Source of the DNA: Leptospira chreensis
GTDB taxonomy: Bacteria > Spirochaetota > Leptospiria > Leptospirales > Leptospiraceae
DNA: 64,000 bases
Reading direction: 5' to 3'
Assembly: GCF_016919165.1 (NCBI RefSeq)
Contig: NZ_JAFFPS010000008.1
Span: forward strand, 62,001-126,000
The translations under genes and the position numbers were made by a program. A model generated the notes under the pieces. The model saw only the letters and a program-made list of their open reading frames with translations. It was not told where the DNA came from and made no database searches. This document shows, piece by piece, positions 20,642 through 28,517 of the stretch (positions within the stretch are counted from its first letter, which is position 1; each line of letters begins with the position of its first letter).

Positions 20642-21649
20642 GTGCCAGAGACAAAAGCTTTACCTCTCGGATTTGAGGATTTAGAAATCTCTACGCAAAT
20701 CATCATTCGCGATGCCTTGGCCCGGGGAATCGAAGTTGCGATGGTAGATCGGAAGGAAAACTTCCTTCGTCTAAAACAAGGTAATCATTTTGAATTTGTA
20801 AAAGAAGCAAGTAAAACCCGCCTAGATAGTCTTATGACTTACCTTGTGATGGAAAATAAAATTGCCTCCAAATTGGTGTTAGATGAAAAGGAAATCCGAG
20901 TTCCTATCGGAAGAAATTATTCTGCGTTAGAAGAGGCAATGGCTGATTATGAATTCTTTTTAGACAAAAAGAAAGTAATCAAACCAGTGACCACAAATTT
21001 TGGTCTTGGGATTGGAATCTCTGATCCTGGTGACAAAATCGAAAAATTTGAATCCTTTGTAAAAATTGCACTGGGACTTTCGAACTCCATCATCATTGAA
21101 GAGTTTATTGAAGGCCCTGAATATCGTTTTTTGGTATTAGGTGACGAAGTGATCGCCGTTTGTAATCGGGTGCCAGCCAATGTGGTGGGTGATGGAAAAA
21201 GTTCCATTAGGCAACTGATTCAAAAAAAGAATGACGACCCGAGACGCGGGGAAGGTCATAAAACGGCCCTTGAAAAAATTCAAATGTCCGAGGTGGAAGC
21301 TGCCATTCTCAAAGATCAGGGACTGAATTTTGAATCAATCCCAACGTCCGGAAAACAGATTTTCCTGAGAAAGAATTCGAATATTTCTACGGGAGGGGAT
21401 TCACTTGATGTTACCGATCTCGTGCATCCGGAATTCAAATCCATCGCGCTTTCTGCGGCAAAAGCAGCAGGTGCTGTCATTTGCGGAATTGATATCATAT
21501 CATCCCAAATCGAATCGAAACCAGACCCAAAAACTTATGCCATTTTAGAAATTAACTTTAATCCAGTCTTATACATCCATGAATTTCCATATTCCGGCAA
21601 ACCAAGGTTTGTGGGTGATAAAATTTTGGATTTACTCGGGTTTGATTGA
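20642..21649 (+). CDS. Stand-alone GshF-type ATP-grasp glutathione synthetase
   Basis: A 335-residue ATP-grasp protein with the pattern of the C-terminal half of bifunctional GshF/GshAB: KPVTTNFGLGIGI, EEFIEGPEYRFLVLGD, NVVGDGKSSIRQLIQKKN, RKNSNISTGGDSLDVTD and ILEINFNP. E. coli-type GshB has a different sequence. It should add glycine to gamma-glutamylcysteine; cyanophycin synthetase and MurT-like ligases share the fold, but the context fixes the role. GTG start at 20642, five bases after gshA. The alternative start MPET would be the same codon. Confidence 0.9.
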   Translation: MPETKALPLGFEDLEISTQIIIRDALARGIEVAMVDRKENFLRLKQGNHFEFVKEASKTRLDSLMTYLVMENKIASKLVLDEKEIRVPIGRNYSALEEAMADYEFFLDKKKVIKPVTTNFGLGIGISDPGDKIEKFESFVKIALGLSNSIIIEEFIEGPEYRFLVLGDEVIAVCNRVPANVVGDGKSSIRQLIQKKNDDPRRGEGHKTALEKIQMSEVEAAILKDQGLNFESIPTSGKQIFLRKNSNISTGGDSLDVTDLVHPEFKSIALSAAKAAGAVICGIDIISSQIESKPDPKTYAILEINFNPVLYIHEFPYSGKPRFVGDKILDLLGFD

Positions 21650-21788
21650 TCGTTGGACTTACCGACGGAATGTCTTAAAGATTTTAAAATTTAAAAATTA
21701 GAGATATTTTTTGATTCAAGGACTGAAAGCTAAATCGAAAAAGAAAGTCTGCGATTTCCGAGACTCAGGTCGGCAATCGAATAGGAAT

Positions 21789-22031
21789 TTAAGAATATTT
21801 AGATCTTAGGTAGGCGATAATGTCTGCTGATTCATACATATGAACCGATCCATCCACAAGAAATGGGACTTGGGATTGTCCTCCAAGTCGAACCACTTCG
21901 GCCCGACCGGGAGTCCCTTGAAAAGCCTCTACGTATTCTATGTCTTTCCCTGCGACAAGGCCTAGAGATTCCGCAGCGCGAATCACTCGTTGGCAGTAGG
22001 GGCACGTATCATATTGGTAGAGGCGAACCAT
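21789..22031 (-). CDS. Glutaredoxin/GST N-terminal-domain protein, CPYC type
   Basis: An 80-residue thioredoxin-fold protein with Cys10-Pro-Tyr-Cys13 and the cis-Pro segment QVPFLVDG, ending in the SADIIAYLRSKY helix. The CPYC motif is that of dithiol glutaredoxins, while the ending resembles GST N-terminal domains. Likely role: glutathione-dependent disulfide reduction. It is the last gene of the redox operon, six bases after the CGFS glutaredoxin. Confidence 0.88.
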   Translation of the reverse strand: MVRLYQYDTCPYCQRVIRAAESLGLVAGKDIEYVEAFQGTPGRAEVVRLGGQSQVPFLVDGSVHMYESADIIAYLRSKYS

Positions 22032-22037
22032 TGATTA

Positions 22038-22346
22038 TTAACCTGCTTTTTTAGTCAATTCACCCGACTGGGCCATTTGGATGGTGATGTCATGACCACC
22101 GACAAATTCACCCTTAACGTAAAGTTGGGGAATGGTGGGCCAGTTGGTGTATTCTTTGATTCCTTCTCGTATTTTCATATCTGAAAGAACATTAAAGGAC
22201 CCAAAAGGAATTCCTAGTTGTTTGAGTGTGGTCACAACACCTGCAGAGAATCCGCATTGTGGCATTTCCGGCGTACCTTTCATAAATAAAAATACGTTTT
22301 CCGATTTGATTAAGGATTCGATTTTATCCTTTAACTCTTGTTCCAT
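22038..22346 (-). CDS. grxD: Monothiol glutaredoxin (Grx4/GrxD, CGFS)
   Basis: The 102-residue product carries the KGTPEMPQCGFS motif with Cys31 as the only active-site Cys, then WPTIPQLYVKGEFVGG and the glutathione-binding GGHDI. CGFS glutaredoxins bind a [2Fe-2S] cluster with glutathione and form heterodimers with BolA proteins for cluster delivery and iron sensing. The bolA gene is directly upstream, two bases apart, which supports that pairing. Confidence 0.96.
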   Translation of the reverse strand: MEQELKDKIESLIKSENVFLFMKGTPEMPQCGFSAGVVTTLKQLGIPFGSFNVLSDMKIREGIKEYTNWPTIPQLYVKGEFVGGHDITIQMAQSGELTKKAG

Positions 22347-22348
22347 GG

Positions 22349-22573
22349 TTATTCACTCCTAGTTTCCAATGCCAAAGCATGGATTTCTTCTTTTAATTCA
22401 TCTTTCAAAGTGGCATACACCATTCGGTGTTGCTCAATGAGACCTTTGCCTGAAAATCCGGAAAAGGTCACCACGGCTTTGATATGTACTCCGTCCCGAT
22501 AGGGATCTAAAATTTCCACTTTGGAGCCAGGAAGGCCCTCTTCAATTTTCTTTTGGATCTCAGGGATTGTCAT
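22349..22573 (-). CDS. BolA family protein (first copy, next to grxD)
   Basis: A 74-residue BolA domain from the ATG at 22573. Family features are VTFSGFSGKGLIEQHRMVYATLKDEL, of which the GLIEQHRMVY part is the HR-x-(V/I)-Y motif, and a C-terminal IHALALETR. The His in the loop before the last helix is a candidate cluster ligand when bound to monothiol glutaredoxin. It starts two bases before the end of the GST gene. An earlier start at 22621 would overlap GST and lacks support. Confidence 0.92.
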   Translation of the reverse strand: MTIPEIQKKIEEGLPGSKVEILDPYRDGVHIKAVVTFSGFSGKGLIEQHRMVYATLKDELKEEIHALALETRSE

Positions 22574-22574
22574 C

Positions 22575-23246
22575 CTATAGTATTCCTCCCATCCAGGAAT
22601 GGTGGGCTTTGATAAATTCAATATATTCTTTAGGCACTTCCGGTAAAACAGAATTCTTTACCGAAGGCAGTGAAAGTAGAGTTTCACTCCATTTTTGAAT
22701 CTTGGGAAAATCACCGAGTAGATAAAAATCAGAGTTATGGTCAGCCAAGAATTGTTGGCGCATAAAGAAAGGAGCAAAGGCGGTGTCGACTAAATGCATC
22801 TGAGAGCCTGCAAAATAGAGTTGGTTTCCGGAAGGAGTGGGAAGTGTGGCTTCCAAAATTTTGAATTTAGAAATTAGTTCTCCCCGTTTTTTATCGGAGT
22901 CGGCTTTTTCCTTGGCCATAGTCCAGCCGTATTGGTCGACAAGAAGGGCACTGGCAAATTCTGTCCAAGAGCGGTGTTTGGCTTTTTGGATGGGGTCACT
23001 CGGATGAAGGGCAGGTGCATTGGTTTCATCTAGATATTCATTGATGACAGCGGATTCAAAAATAACATCGTCTCCTACTTGTAAGACGGGAACCTTACCA
23101 AAGGGAGAGATTTTTAAAAACCAATCTGGTTTGTTGGCAAGATCAACGTATTTGATATCATAATCGACCTTTTTCTCTAAAAGATTGATTACGGAGCGTT
23201 GGACAAAAGGGCAGAGTTTAAAACTAACAAGTACGGGTTTGGTCAT
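22575..23246 (-). CDS. Glutathione S-transferase family protein
   Basis: A 223-residue protein with an N-terminal thioredoxin-like domain (FKLCPFVQRSV with Cys12, then GKVPVLQVGDDVIFESAVINEYLDE, a glutathione-binding cis-Pro and ES pair) and a C-terminal all-helical domain. Cys in place of Ser or Tyr suggests an omega, beta or dehydroascorbate-reductase-like class that works by mixed disulfides with glutathione. I set the start at the ATG at 23246, where the domain begins. It lies between two bolA genes. Confidence 0.92.
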   Translation of the reverse strand: MTKPVLVSFKLCPFVQRSVINLLEKKVDYDIKYVDLANKPDWFLKISPFGKVPVLQVGDDVIFESAVINEYLDETNAPALHPSDPIQKAKHRSWTEFASALLVDQYGWTMAKEKADSDKKRGELISKFKILEATLPTPSGNQLYFAGSQMHLVDTAFAPFFMRQQFLADHNSDFYLLGDFPKIQKWSETLLSLPSVKNSVLPEVPKEYIEFIKAHHSWMGGIL

Positions 23247-23262
23247 AATATTTAGACGGTCT

Positions 23263-23544
23263 TTATGGGGCCGAAAGATCCATTTCCAAGGCATGGAGGC
23301 CTTTTTTGAATTCCGGGGCGAGTTCCGAGTAGACCGCTCGGTGGTTTTCCACTGTGGATTTACCGGCAAACTTTGCCGATACCATTTGCAACCGGAAGTG
23401 GGTTTCTTTCGAATCCTTAGTCATTCCCGGATGCCCCGCATGTTCTAAGGAGACATCCTTAAGGTTTAGAACCTTTGGTGCAAATTTCTCTGTTAGGACG
23501 GATTCCATCCTGGTTTGTCTCGTGGTTTTAGTTTCTGATTCCAT
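23263..23544 (-). CDS. BolA family protein (second copy)
   Basis: A 93-residue BolA domain with an extra N-terminal stretch and a longer loop. Key segments are LEHAGHPGMTKDSKETHFRL, AKFAGKSTVENHRAVYSEL and LHALEMDL. It has an extra HAGHPG pair of His residues, as in BolA1-type proteins. It overlaps the ABC permease gene by 17 bases and precedes GST by 16. Two dissimilar BolA paralogues in one operon suggest different glutaredoxin or client partners. Confidence 0.92.
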   Translation of the reverse strand: MESETKTTRQTRMESVLTEKFAPKVLNLKDVSLEHAGHPGMTKDSKETHFRLQMVSAKFAGKSTVENHRAVYSELAPEFKKGLHALEMDLSAP

Positions 23545-24298
23545 AACCGATTTTCATTAACCTCACATTGATCAAAAATAAAATTACAGAAAGTAGGATG
23601 ATAAATCCAAAGGAAAAAAATAAATTCACATCGGTAACTCCAATAAACCCGTAACGGAATAAATTTACCATATAAAGGATGGGATTGAAATAAGAAACTG
23701 TCTGCCAAAACCCAGGTAAATTTTTTACGGAATAAAATACTCCCCCCAGATAAGTGAGAGGGGTTAGGATGAAGGTCGGAATGATGGTGACGTCATCGAA
23801 TTTTTTAGCGAATAGGGCGTTAAAAAAACCACCGAGAGAAAACAGAATCGCTGTCATGAAAACTGTGAAAAAAATCACTAAAGGGTTATGGAACCGAAGG
23901 TTCGTAAAAAATAGAGAAGTGAGAGTAACAAGGATTCCCACAAAAAGCCCACGAACCACACCGCCAAAGGTATAACCAATTACAATCGTATAAGGAGAAG
24001 TAGGCGAGACCAGTAACTCTTCAATATTTCTCTGGAACTTACTGGAGAAAAAAGAAGATACCACATTGTTGTAGGAATTGGTAATCACACTCATCATAAT
24101 GAGGCCAGGGACAATGAATTCAATATAAGTGAATTCACCTACCTTCCCAATTTGGCGACCCACAAGTTCTCCAAAAATCAAAAAGTACAAAGCCATGGTA
24201 ATGACTGGTGGGATGAGAGTTTGTACCCAAATGCGGATGATTCGAATCCATTCCCTTTTCACGATTGTTTGTAAGGCAGTAAAGTTACGTTTCCACAT
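23528..24298 (-). CDS. ABC-2 type exporter, permease subunit
   Basis: A membrane protein of 256 residues with six hydrophobic spans and the ABC-2 family pattern: an amphipathic N-terminal WKRNFTALQTIVKREWIRIIRI, FIVPGLIMMSVITNSY, KFQRNIEELLVSPTSPYTIV, and LTPLTYLGGVFYSVKNLP. This family exports polysaccharides, lipids, drugs or haem-like compounds. The substrate is unknown. Its ATPase is two bases upstream, and the bolA gene overlaps its end. Confidence 0.9.
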   Translation of the reverse strand: MWKRNFTALQTIVKREWIRIIRIWVQTLIPPVITMALYFLIFGELVGRQIGKVGEFTYIEFIVPGLIMMSVITNSYNNVVSSFFSSKFQRNIEELLVSPTSPYTIVIGYTFGGVVRGLFVGILVTLTSLFFTNLRFHNPLVIFFTVFMTAILFSLGGFFNALFAKKFDDVTIIPTFILTPLTYLGGVFYSVKNLPGFWQTVSYFNPILYMVNLFRYGFIGVTDVNLFFSFGFIILLSVILFLINVRLMKIGYGIRN

Positions 24299-24300
24299 AT

Positions 24301-25218
24301 TTAATTTTTCCCTGTAAGAGATAAAAAGAGTTCTTCCAAACGATTGGATTTGTTCCGAAGGCTTAAGACTTCTAAGCCAAGATTTGTGAGTTCCGTAAAC
24401 AATTGGTTTATGGAATCATTTTTATCTAATTGCACTTCTAAACTATGATCATCGAGCCATACCCAAGTAAATTTTTTGGACTGGGGTTTTGTTTTGATCG
24501 ATTTCTTTAAGTCGATGATAAAGGTTTCTTTATCCAAACGATGGAGTAATTTTTTCATCGAAGTGTTTTCTACGATTTCCCCTTTGTCAATGATTGCAAT
24601 GTTCTTACAAAGAGATTCTGCTTCTTCTAGGTAATGGGTGGTAAGGATGATGGTTTTTCCGGCTTTGTTGAGTTCTTTTAAAAACTCCCACATAGACCTT
24701 CTGATTTCAATGTCTACGCCAGCGGTTGGTTCATCTAAAATCAAAAGTTTGGGGTCGTGAACGAGGGCTCTTGCAATCATAAGCCGACGTTTCATCCCAC
24801 CACTAAGTTGGCCCGCCGCAGATTTTCTTTTGTCGATAAGGGATAGTTTTTCTAAATAGTATTCAACTTTGTCTTTTGCTTCGCGGTAAGGCATACCATA
24901 GAATCCTGCTTGGTTGATCAGGATTTGTTCTACAGCTTCAAAGATTCCAAAATTAAATTCTTGGGGAACAATTCCCAAAAAAGTTTTAGCAAGGTCTGGT
25001 TTTAAATCAATATCGGTTCCAAAGATTTTTGCCTTGCCTCCCGTTTTATTGATAAGGGAACTTAGGATTCCTATGGTAGTCGATTTTCCGGCACCGTTTG
25101 GGCCGAGGAGAGCAAAGAAGTCTCCTGATTCTACTTTTAAGTTGATGGAACGAAGGGCCTTGACCCCAGTTGAATAGGTTTTTTCCAAACCTTCCAATTC
25201 GATTGCATATTCTGGCAT
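24301..25218 (-). CDS. ABC-2 type exporter, ATP-binding subunit
   Basis: A 305-residue ATPase: Walker A GPNGAGKST, signature LSGGMKRRLMIARALVHDP, Walker B LLILDEPTAGVDIEIR, His-switch TTHYLEEAE. It matches the DrrA/CcmA/NodI type of ABC-2 exporters. The C-terminal 80 residues are a variable regulatory extension. It begins directly after the trhO stop and pairs with the permease downstream. Confidence 0.92.
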   Translation of the reverse strand: MPEYAIELEGLEKTYSTGVKALRSINLKVESGDFFALLGPNGAGKSTTIGILSSLINKTGGKAKIFGTDIDLKPDLAKTFLGIVPQEFNFGIFEAVEQILINQAGFYGMPYREAKDKVEYYLEKLSLIDKRKSAAGQLSGGMKRRLMIARALVHDPKLLILDEPTAGVDIEIRRSMWEFLKELNKAGKTIILTTHYLEEAESLCKNIAIIDKGEIVENTSMKKLLHRLDKETFIIDLKKSIKTKPQSKKFTWVWLDDHSLEVQLDKNDSINQLFTELTNLGLEVLSLRNKSNRLEELFLSLTGKN

Positions 25219-26250
25219 TTATTTCCCTACTAGTTTTCTTGTTAGGTGGTGTGTGGGATACTTTTTGTTTTCTCTATTTTCTTTGCGTAAGAGTTTTTGT
25301 TCCTCTTCTGGTAATAGAACTATGTTTTTACATTCTTCGGAACAACAATTGAGAAGATCCTTCGCGCACTCTTCACATTGCACAAGAAGAACATGGCATC
25401 CAAGATTGGCACAATTGGTATGGCGGTCACCGGGTTTCCCACAGACATAACAAACGGTGAGGACATCTTCTGTAATCCTTTCTCCAAGCCTGTCATCAAA
25501 AACAAAGTTTTTCCCTTTGAATTTGGAGGAGATTCCTGCATCCTGAATGGCTTTTGCATAATTGATGATTCCACCCTGGAGTTGGTGCACCTTGGAAAAA
25601 CCTTTGTATTTTAAATAAGCACTGGCTTTTTCGCAGCGAATCCCACCGGTGCAGTAGAGTAGGATTTTTTTATCTTTATCGTCAGTTAACATATTTTCGA
25701 CGATTGGCAATTCTTCTCGGAAAGTTCCGACATCGGGTAGGATGGCATTTTCAAAATGTCCCACTTCTGATTCGTAATTGTTGCGAAGGTCTACAACAAT
25801 CACTCCTGGTTCTGCTAGGGCATCGTGGAATTCTAAAGGTGTTAGGTGGGTTCCTACATCAGAAGGATCGAACTTTGAGTCGTCCAAACCATCGGCCACG
25901 ATTTTTTTGCGAACTTTGATGGCGAGTTTTATAAAACTTTCTTTTTTATCTTCCACAGCATCATTGAAATAAATTTTTGTCAGTTCGGGAATGGAATCCA
26001 CTACGGATCGGAGAGCATCGTAGTTTTCAACAGGAATCGACACTTGCGCGTTGATCCCTTCTTTTGCTAAATAAATTCTCCCAAGGATAGAAAGATCTTC
26101 AAATACATCGTAGAGTTTGTCTCGGAAAGCGAGTGGGTCTTCAATTTTTACATAACGATAAAAGGATATGACCCTTCTTTCTCTTGGATCTTTGGAAACT
26201 TTTTTGAGTAAGGTATCCTTGTCATAACGATTGAATAAAAACTTTTTCAT
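25219..26250 (-). CDS. trhO: tRNA uridine(34) hydroxylase TrhO (rhodanese-domain YceA family)
   Basis: TrhO makes 5-hydroxyuridine at the tRNA wobble position. The 343-residue product has the N-terminal acylphosphatase-like domain (FYRYVKIEDPLAFRDKLYD, LAKEGINAQVSIP), a rhodanese domain with the active-site Cys in LLYCTGGIRCEKAS, and a C-terminal Cys-rich segment (CYVCGKPGDRHTNCANLGC, then CEECAKDLLNCCSEEC), which probably binds zinc, as in the Bacillus-type long form. It starts in an ATGA overlap with the upstream flavoprotein. Confidence 0.95.
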   Translation of the reverse strand: MKKFLFNRYDKDTLLKKVSKDPRERRVISFYRYVKIEDPLAFRDKLYDVFEDLSILGRIYLAKEGINAQVSIPVENYDALRSVVDSIPELTKIYFNDAVEDKKESFIKLAIKVRKKIVADGLDDSKFDPSDVGTHLTPLEFHDALAEPGVIVVDLRNNYESEVGHFENAILPDVGTFREELPIVENMLTDDKDKKILLYCTGGIRCEKASAYLKYKGFSKVHQLQGGIINYAKAIQDAGISSKFKGKNFVFDDRLGERITEDVLTVCYVCGKPGDRHTNCANLGCHVLLVQCEECAKDLLNCCSEECKNIVLLPEEEQKLLRKENRENKKYPTHHLTRKLVGK

Positions 26251-27632
26251 TTTTTTATCCTTTTCTTTTTCTCTTCTCTTACTTTACGAAATGCATTTCT
26301 AGTAATTTCCGAGATGGCAGGATGGATGTAGATCATTCCTAAATAGTCGTCTAACTTTGCTTTGAGATACATACCGAGAACAATTTGATGGAGTAGGTTT
26401 GCGGCTTCTTCCCCAATGATATGGGCACCTAAAACTTCCTCGGTTTCTTCGGAAACAAGGACTTTTACAAAACCAGAGTTAGACATCCTTGCCATACCCG
26501 TGGCACTAGAGGAATAGGGATTGACCCCTTTGTAATAAGGAATTTGTTTTTGGATGAGTTGCTCTTCTGTAAAACCGACACTCGCAATTTGTGGATGGGT
26601 GAATACCGCTTCCGGCATGGGTGGGTATTGGATGGGACCTTTCGCATCCGAGCCATACAAATGTTCGAAAAGATATTCCCCTTCGAAGTTGGCACTATGT
26701 CGAAAAAAATACCTTCCAATCACATCCCCAAAAGCATAAATCCCTGGCTCTGTGGTTTCCAAAGTATCATTAACAACAATGTATCCGGCATCATTTGTTT
26801 GGATCTTTGTATTTTCTAATCCTAAGTCATCAGTATTCGGACGGATTCCAGTGGCCACAAGCAATCGTTCTGCTGTATGCACTGTTGTTTTTCCTTCTTT
26901 GGAAAGACCTGTGACAGTAAACTTTCCATTTTCAAATTGGACTTTTTGAATTTGGTAATGGGATTCAATAGGGAAAGGTAGGTGGCCTACGAGTTCCTTT
27001 TGGATATCACCATCAGCAGTTCGCAGAATGTCTGTTCGCGTGAGGCCTGTCACTTCGCAACCGTAAGCGCTGTATGCCGCACCAAGCTCCAAGGAGATAA
27101 ACCCTGCACCAATGATGAGAAGTGATTTTGGGAATTGGTCTGGAGAAAGGGCTTCTCTGGATGTCCAAAAAGGAGTTCCTTTTAATCCAGGGATTTCTGG
27201 AATTTGTGGCCTAGTTCCAGTAACAACAAATATATGTTTGGCGGTATAGGTATCGGTTCCGTCAGTTAAAACACGTTCACTCACAAACCGAACTTGTTTG
27301 GAATAAAAATCAATATTGGGATTTTTATCATAAGCTCTGGGAATGGAATCAGAATCTTGTTTTACCGAAGCATTCACTCGTTGAAAGATTTGTTCCACAT
27401 CGGCAACGGGTTTTTCTTTAAAATGGACGGGAAACTTTTCTGTGTCCGTCGACATCCGAATGAGTTCGGAAGGATAAATGATCATTTTAGAAGGGATACA
27501 ACCTCGGTTGAGGCAAGTCCCACCAGGGCTTTCTTTTTCGAAGACAGCCACTCGTTTGCCGATTTGCGATGGTGGGGTGACGAGTTTTGTCCCGGCACCG
27601 GCACCAATGACAATGATGTCATATTCTTTCAT
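26247..27632 (-). CDS. Class I pyridine nucleotide-disulfide oxidoreductase (mycothione reductase/lipoamide dehydrogenase-like)
   Basis: A 461-residue FAD/NAD(P)H disulfide reductase. The FAD motif reads IIVIGAGAGTKLV, lacking the usual third glycine. The redox pair is GGTCLNRGCIPSK, the NAD(P) site is LIIGAGFISLELGAAYSAYG, GIYAFGDVIGR is the second FAD site, and the C-terminal base is IYIHPAISE. The FAD loop and PSKMIIYPSELIR stretch recall mycothione reductase; lipoamide dehydrogenase is the other choice. A substrate such as glutathione disulfide is possible given the neighbours but not shown. ATG at 27632 is chosen since the FAD motif follows at once. Confidence 0.85.
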   Translation of the reverse strand: MKEYDIIVIGAGAGTKLVTPPSQIGKRVAVFEKESPGGTCLNRGCIPSKMIIYPSELIRMSTDTEKFPVHFKEKPVADVEQIFQRVNASVKQDSDSIPRAYDKNPNIDFYSKQVRFVSERVLTDGTDTYTAKHIFVVTGTRPQIPEIPGLKGTPFWTSREALSPDQFPKSLLIIGAGFISLELGAAYSAYGCEVTGLTRTDILRTADGDIQKELVGHLPFPIESHYQIQKVQFENGKFTVTGLSKEGKTTVHTAERLLVATGIRPNTDDLGLENTKIQTNDAGYIVVNDTLETTEPGIYAFGDVIGRYFFRHSANFEGEYLFEHLYGSDAKGPIQYPPMPEAVFTHPQIASVGFTEEQLIQKQIPYYKGVNPYSSSATGMARMSNSGFVKVLVSEETEEVLGAHIIGEEAANLLHQIVLGMYLKAKLDDYLGMIYIHPAISEITRNAFRKVREEKKKRIKK

Positions 27633-27725
27633 AGCAATTCCAGAATCCAATTCCGTAGTTTTCTGTAAATGAAGCAAAATCTCTTTTGGCAAATTTAAAA
27701 AAAACTAGGAACCTCATTCTCTCCT

Positions 27726-28517
27726 TTAAATGGATTTATAAACCCCTCCGTCGGCACGAACCGAAGCACCATGGATCATCGATGCCAGTTCACTGGCCAA
27801 AAAGACAATCACATTGGCGATTTCTTCTGGTTTGGCAAACCTCTGGACAAGAGAACTCGGGCGGTTTTCCCTTATGAAATCTCTCGCCATATCTTCGTTG
27901 GATTTTCCTTGGGCTTTCGCCAAACTTTGGATGAACTCTTCCACTCCTTCCGAAAGTGTGGGCCCGGGAAGAACCGAATTCACCGTCACTCGCGATCCCT
28001 TGGCAATTTCGGCGCTCCCTCGAGAAATAGAAAGTTGTGCGGTTTTACTCATCCCATAATGCACCATCTCCGCTGGAATGTTCAGCGCAGATTCACTAGA
28101 GACAAAAATTATCCTACCAGAATCCCTTTCTAACATTCCCTTGAGATAATGCTGTGTGAGTTCAGCACCACTGAGGACATTGGTTTCGTACATCTTTTTC
28201 CAATCCTCTCTTGTGATTTCAAAAAAAGGTTTGGGTTCAAAATACCCGGCGTTATTGATAAGAACATCCACATTGGGAATTTCTTTGATAAGTTTCAGGA
28301 TTCCTTCTTCGGTAGCAAGATCTGCTGAAGAACCACCTAACTTTGATTCCGGTAGTTTGGATTTGATTTCTTTGATTGCCATATGAACCGCATCATCCTT
28401 TCTACCATGAATGATGACTTCTGCTCCTTCTTCTGCAAACTTAAGTGCGGTTTGGAATCCGATTCCTTTGGTAGATCCTGTGACTAAAACTTTTTTATTT
28501 TTAAGACCTGTGTTCAT
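27726..28517 (-). CDS. Short-chain dehydrogenase/reductase
   Basis: A classical SDR of 263 residues: TGSTKGIG coenzyme loop, NNAG, and the Ser-Tyr-Lys set SSES...HYGMSKTA. The ending ADGGVYKS is typical. An Arg in HGRKDD suggests NADPH preference. The substrate is unknown; close forms are annotated as 3-oxoacyl-ACP reductase-like. It overlaps the upstream MDR gene by 4 bases, so the pair is cotranscribed. A LysR regulator is divergent to them. Confidence 0.92.
   Translation of the reverse strand: MNTGLKNKKVLVTGSTKGIGFQTALKFAEEGAEVIIHGRKDDAVHMAIKEIKSKLPESKLGGSSADLATEEGILKLIKEIPNVDVLINNAGYFEPKPFFEITREDWKKMYETNVLSGAELTQHYLKGMLERDSGRIIFVSSESALNIPAEMVHYGMSKTAQLSISRGSAEIAKGSRVTVNSVLPGPTLSEGVEEFIQSLAKAQGKSNEDMARDFIRENRPSSLVQRFAKPEEIANVIVFLASELASMIHGASVRADGGVYKSI

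Noticed and set aside
21650..21788. A terminator or RNA gene between the two converging glutathione/redox operons.
   Set aside because: The 139-base gap is A/T-rich with only short weak inverted repeats (5-bp AGTCT/AGACT); no firm terminator can be called.
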